Shown here one piece after another: positions 5,223 through 6,096 of a stretch of 6,096 bases of DNA. A program made the position numbers and the translations under genes. The DNA lies in NCBI GenBank assembly GCA_002363575.1, contig DEWI01000140.1, positions 4,249 through 10,344 of the forward strand, written 5' to 3'. The stretch is from Verrucomicrobia bacterium UBA3214. GTDB taxonomy: Bacteria > Verrucomicrobiota > Kiritimatiellia > RFP12 > UBA1067. The number at the start of each line of letters is the position of its first letter. The first letter of the stretch is position 1. The notes under the pieces are model-generated. The model was not told the origin of the DNA. It saw nothing but the letters and a program-made list of their open reading frames with translations, and ran no database searches.

Positions 5223-6096
5223 TCAGTCTTCCGGGAAGAACGCGGCGCGCGTCTGTTTCCTGTATTCGCGCATCGTCATGCCCGTGCGTTTCGCGAAGAA
5301 ACGTTGCGCAAAGCCATCGGATGCATAGCCGCACGATTCGACGATCATGGAAATCGGCGTGGTGCTGCGCGATAGAAGTTCGCACATCTTCGAGAAACGC
5401 AATTCGTGGATTTCGTCGAGGATCGAGTGGCCTGTCTCTTTGCGAAAGCTGCCGGTCGCCAGCGAGCGCGAGCAGCCCATAACGGCGGCGACGCTGTTTA
5501 TCGAGATGTTTTTTTCGCATGCGTGGCGGGCGATGAATTCGCGCGCGCGGCGGATGCGCAGGCTCTCCTTCGGCTCTGTCGCGGTGCTGCCGCGCCTGAC
5601 GATTCGCAAGGGGCCGTAATATTCCGTGCGGACGGACGAGGCGCCGTTCATTTCCTTTTCCAGCATGCCTGCCAGGCGCCACCCTGCGCCTTCGAAGTCC
5701 GGTTCGACGGATGTGATGTCCGGCGTGACGCTTTCGCAATACGCGGCGTCGTTGTCTATCCCGACGATGCGTATTTCTTCGGGTATCTTGAATTTCGCGG
5801 CGGTCGCCGCGTGATACGCCTCCATCGCGCAGAAGTCGTTCGCGCCGAGAATCCCGCATGGCAGCGGCATTTTTTTCAATGTGCCGGCGAGCGTCTTGCG
5901 GTTCAGTACCGCGAATGGCAACCCGGCGGCTGCGGCGAAACGGCGCGCGCATTCGCAGCGCTCGGTGTCCCAGTAGGCGGATTTGTCGGTGCCGAGATAG
6001 GCGAGCGACGCGCAATGCACGCGCAACAGCTCCTCCAGCGCCATAGAGGCGGACGCGGCCGAATCGTGCAGCAGGCAGGGATGTTCCGCCGAAGGC
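5223..6096 (-). CDS. XylR-like transcriptional regulator (LacI-type sensor plus AraC HTH), N-terminus off window
   Basis: The reading frame is open to the window edge (first full codon at 6095). About 290 C-terminal residues are visible; family members are usually near 390 aa, so roughly 100 are missing. The internal Met at 6044 is not the start, because the 17 codons before it continue the sensor domain. From 6095 to about 5580 lies a periplasmic-binding-protein/LacI-like ligand domain. It shows the typical GILGANDFCAMEA, KIPEEIRIVGIDND and TSVEPDFEGAGWR stretches. From about 5564 to 5253 lies an AraC-type DNA-binding domain with two HTH motifs and the closing family signature (CGYASDGFAQRFFAKRTGM, then REYRK). 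Such proteins bind a sugar and activate nearby catabolic genes, as E. coli XylR does with xylose; the ligand here is unknown. It faces the GH36-like gene and ends 111 bp from its stop. The first recognition helix has Thr-Gly-Ser where related proteins usually have a charged stretch such as Glu-Arg-Arg. Confidence 0.92.
   Translation of the reverse strand, partial: PSAEHPCLLHDSAASASMALEELLRVHCASLAYLGTDKSAYWDTERCECARRFAAAAGLPFAVLNRKTLAGTLKKMPLPCGILGANDFCAMEAYHAATAAKFKIPEEIRIVGIDNDAAYCESVTPDITSVEPDFEGAGWRLAGMLEKEMNGASSVRTEYYGPLRIVRRGSTATEPKESLRIRRAREFIARHACEKNISINSVAAVMGCSRSLATGSFRKETGHSILDEIHELRFSKMCELLSRSTTPISMIVESCGYASDGFAQRFFAKRTGMTMREYRKQTRAAFFPED

Overview
The window looks like chromosomal DNA from a GC-rich, carbohydrate-degrading bacterium. 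The best guess is the Verrucomicrobiota/Lentisphaerota/Kiritimatiellota group. This rests on three things: an exported DUF4861 protein, an exported family-36-type glycoside hydrolase, and a XylR-like regulator that joins a LacI-type sugar-binding domain to an AraC-type HTH. That combination is common in those phyla and in some Bacteroidota. The taxonomic guess is inference; no rRNA or other marker that would fix it is present.

Layout. Positions 1-161 hold a good sigma-70-type promoter (TTGACG, 18 bp, TAAAAT) and the leader of a complete enolase gene (162-1442, +). A GC-rich terminator-like hairpin follows at 1452-1479, then a second compound inverted repeat at 1584-1628. Next comes an exported DUF4861 protein (1685-2500, +). 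A 763-bp stretch without a convincing gene follows (2501-3263). It holds three stem-loops, one of them an 18-pair hairpin at 2642-2681. It also holds an array of seven 12-bp palindromes spaced exactly 22 bp apart (2706-2849), an extended -10 promoter (3050-3058), and a roughly 200-nt leader with competing stems. The leader runs into an exported GH36-like hydrolase (3264-5111, +). A 111-bp convergent gap with a perfect 12-bp palindrome and a strong hairpin separates it from the regulator (5223 to beyond 6096, -), whose N-terminus is off the window.

How it may work together. Enolase is a housekeeping glycolytic gene with its own promoter and probably its own terminator. The DUF4861 protein and the GH36-like enzyme both carry export signals and probably act outside the cytoplasm on a plant or algal polysaccharide or its oligosaccharides. 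The XylR-like protein is the obvious candidate sugar-responsive activator. The most unusual item is the 22-bp-phased palindrome array. It is also one large imperfect dyad centred at 2777/2778 and has no obvious explanation: it could be a cooperative operator, a structured RNA or a species-specific repeat element.
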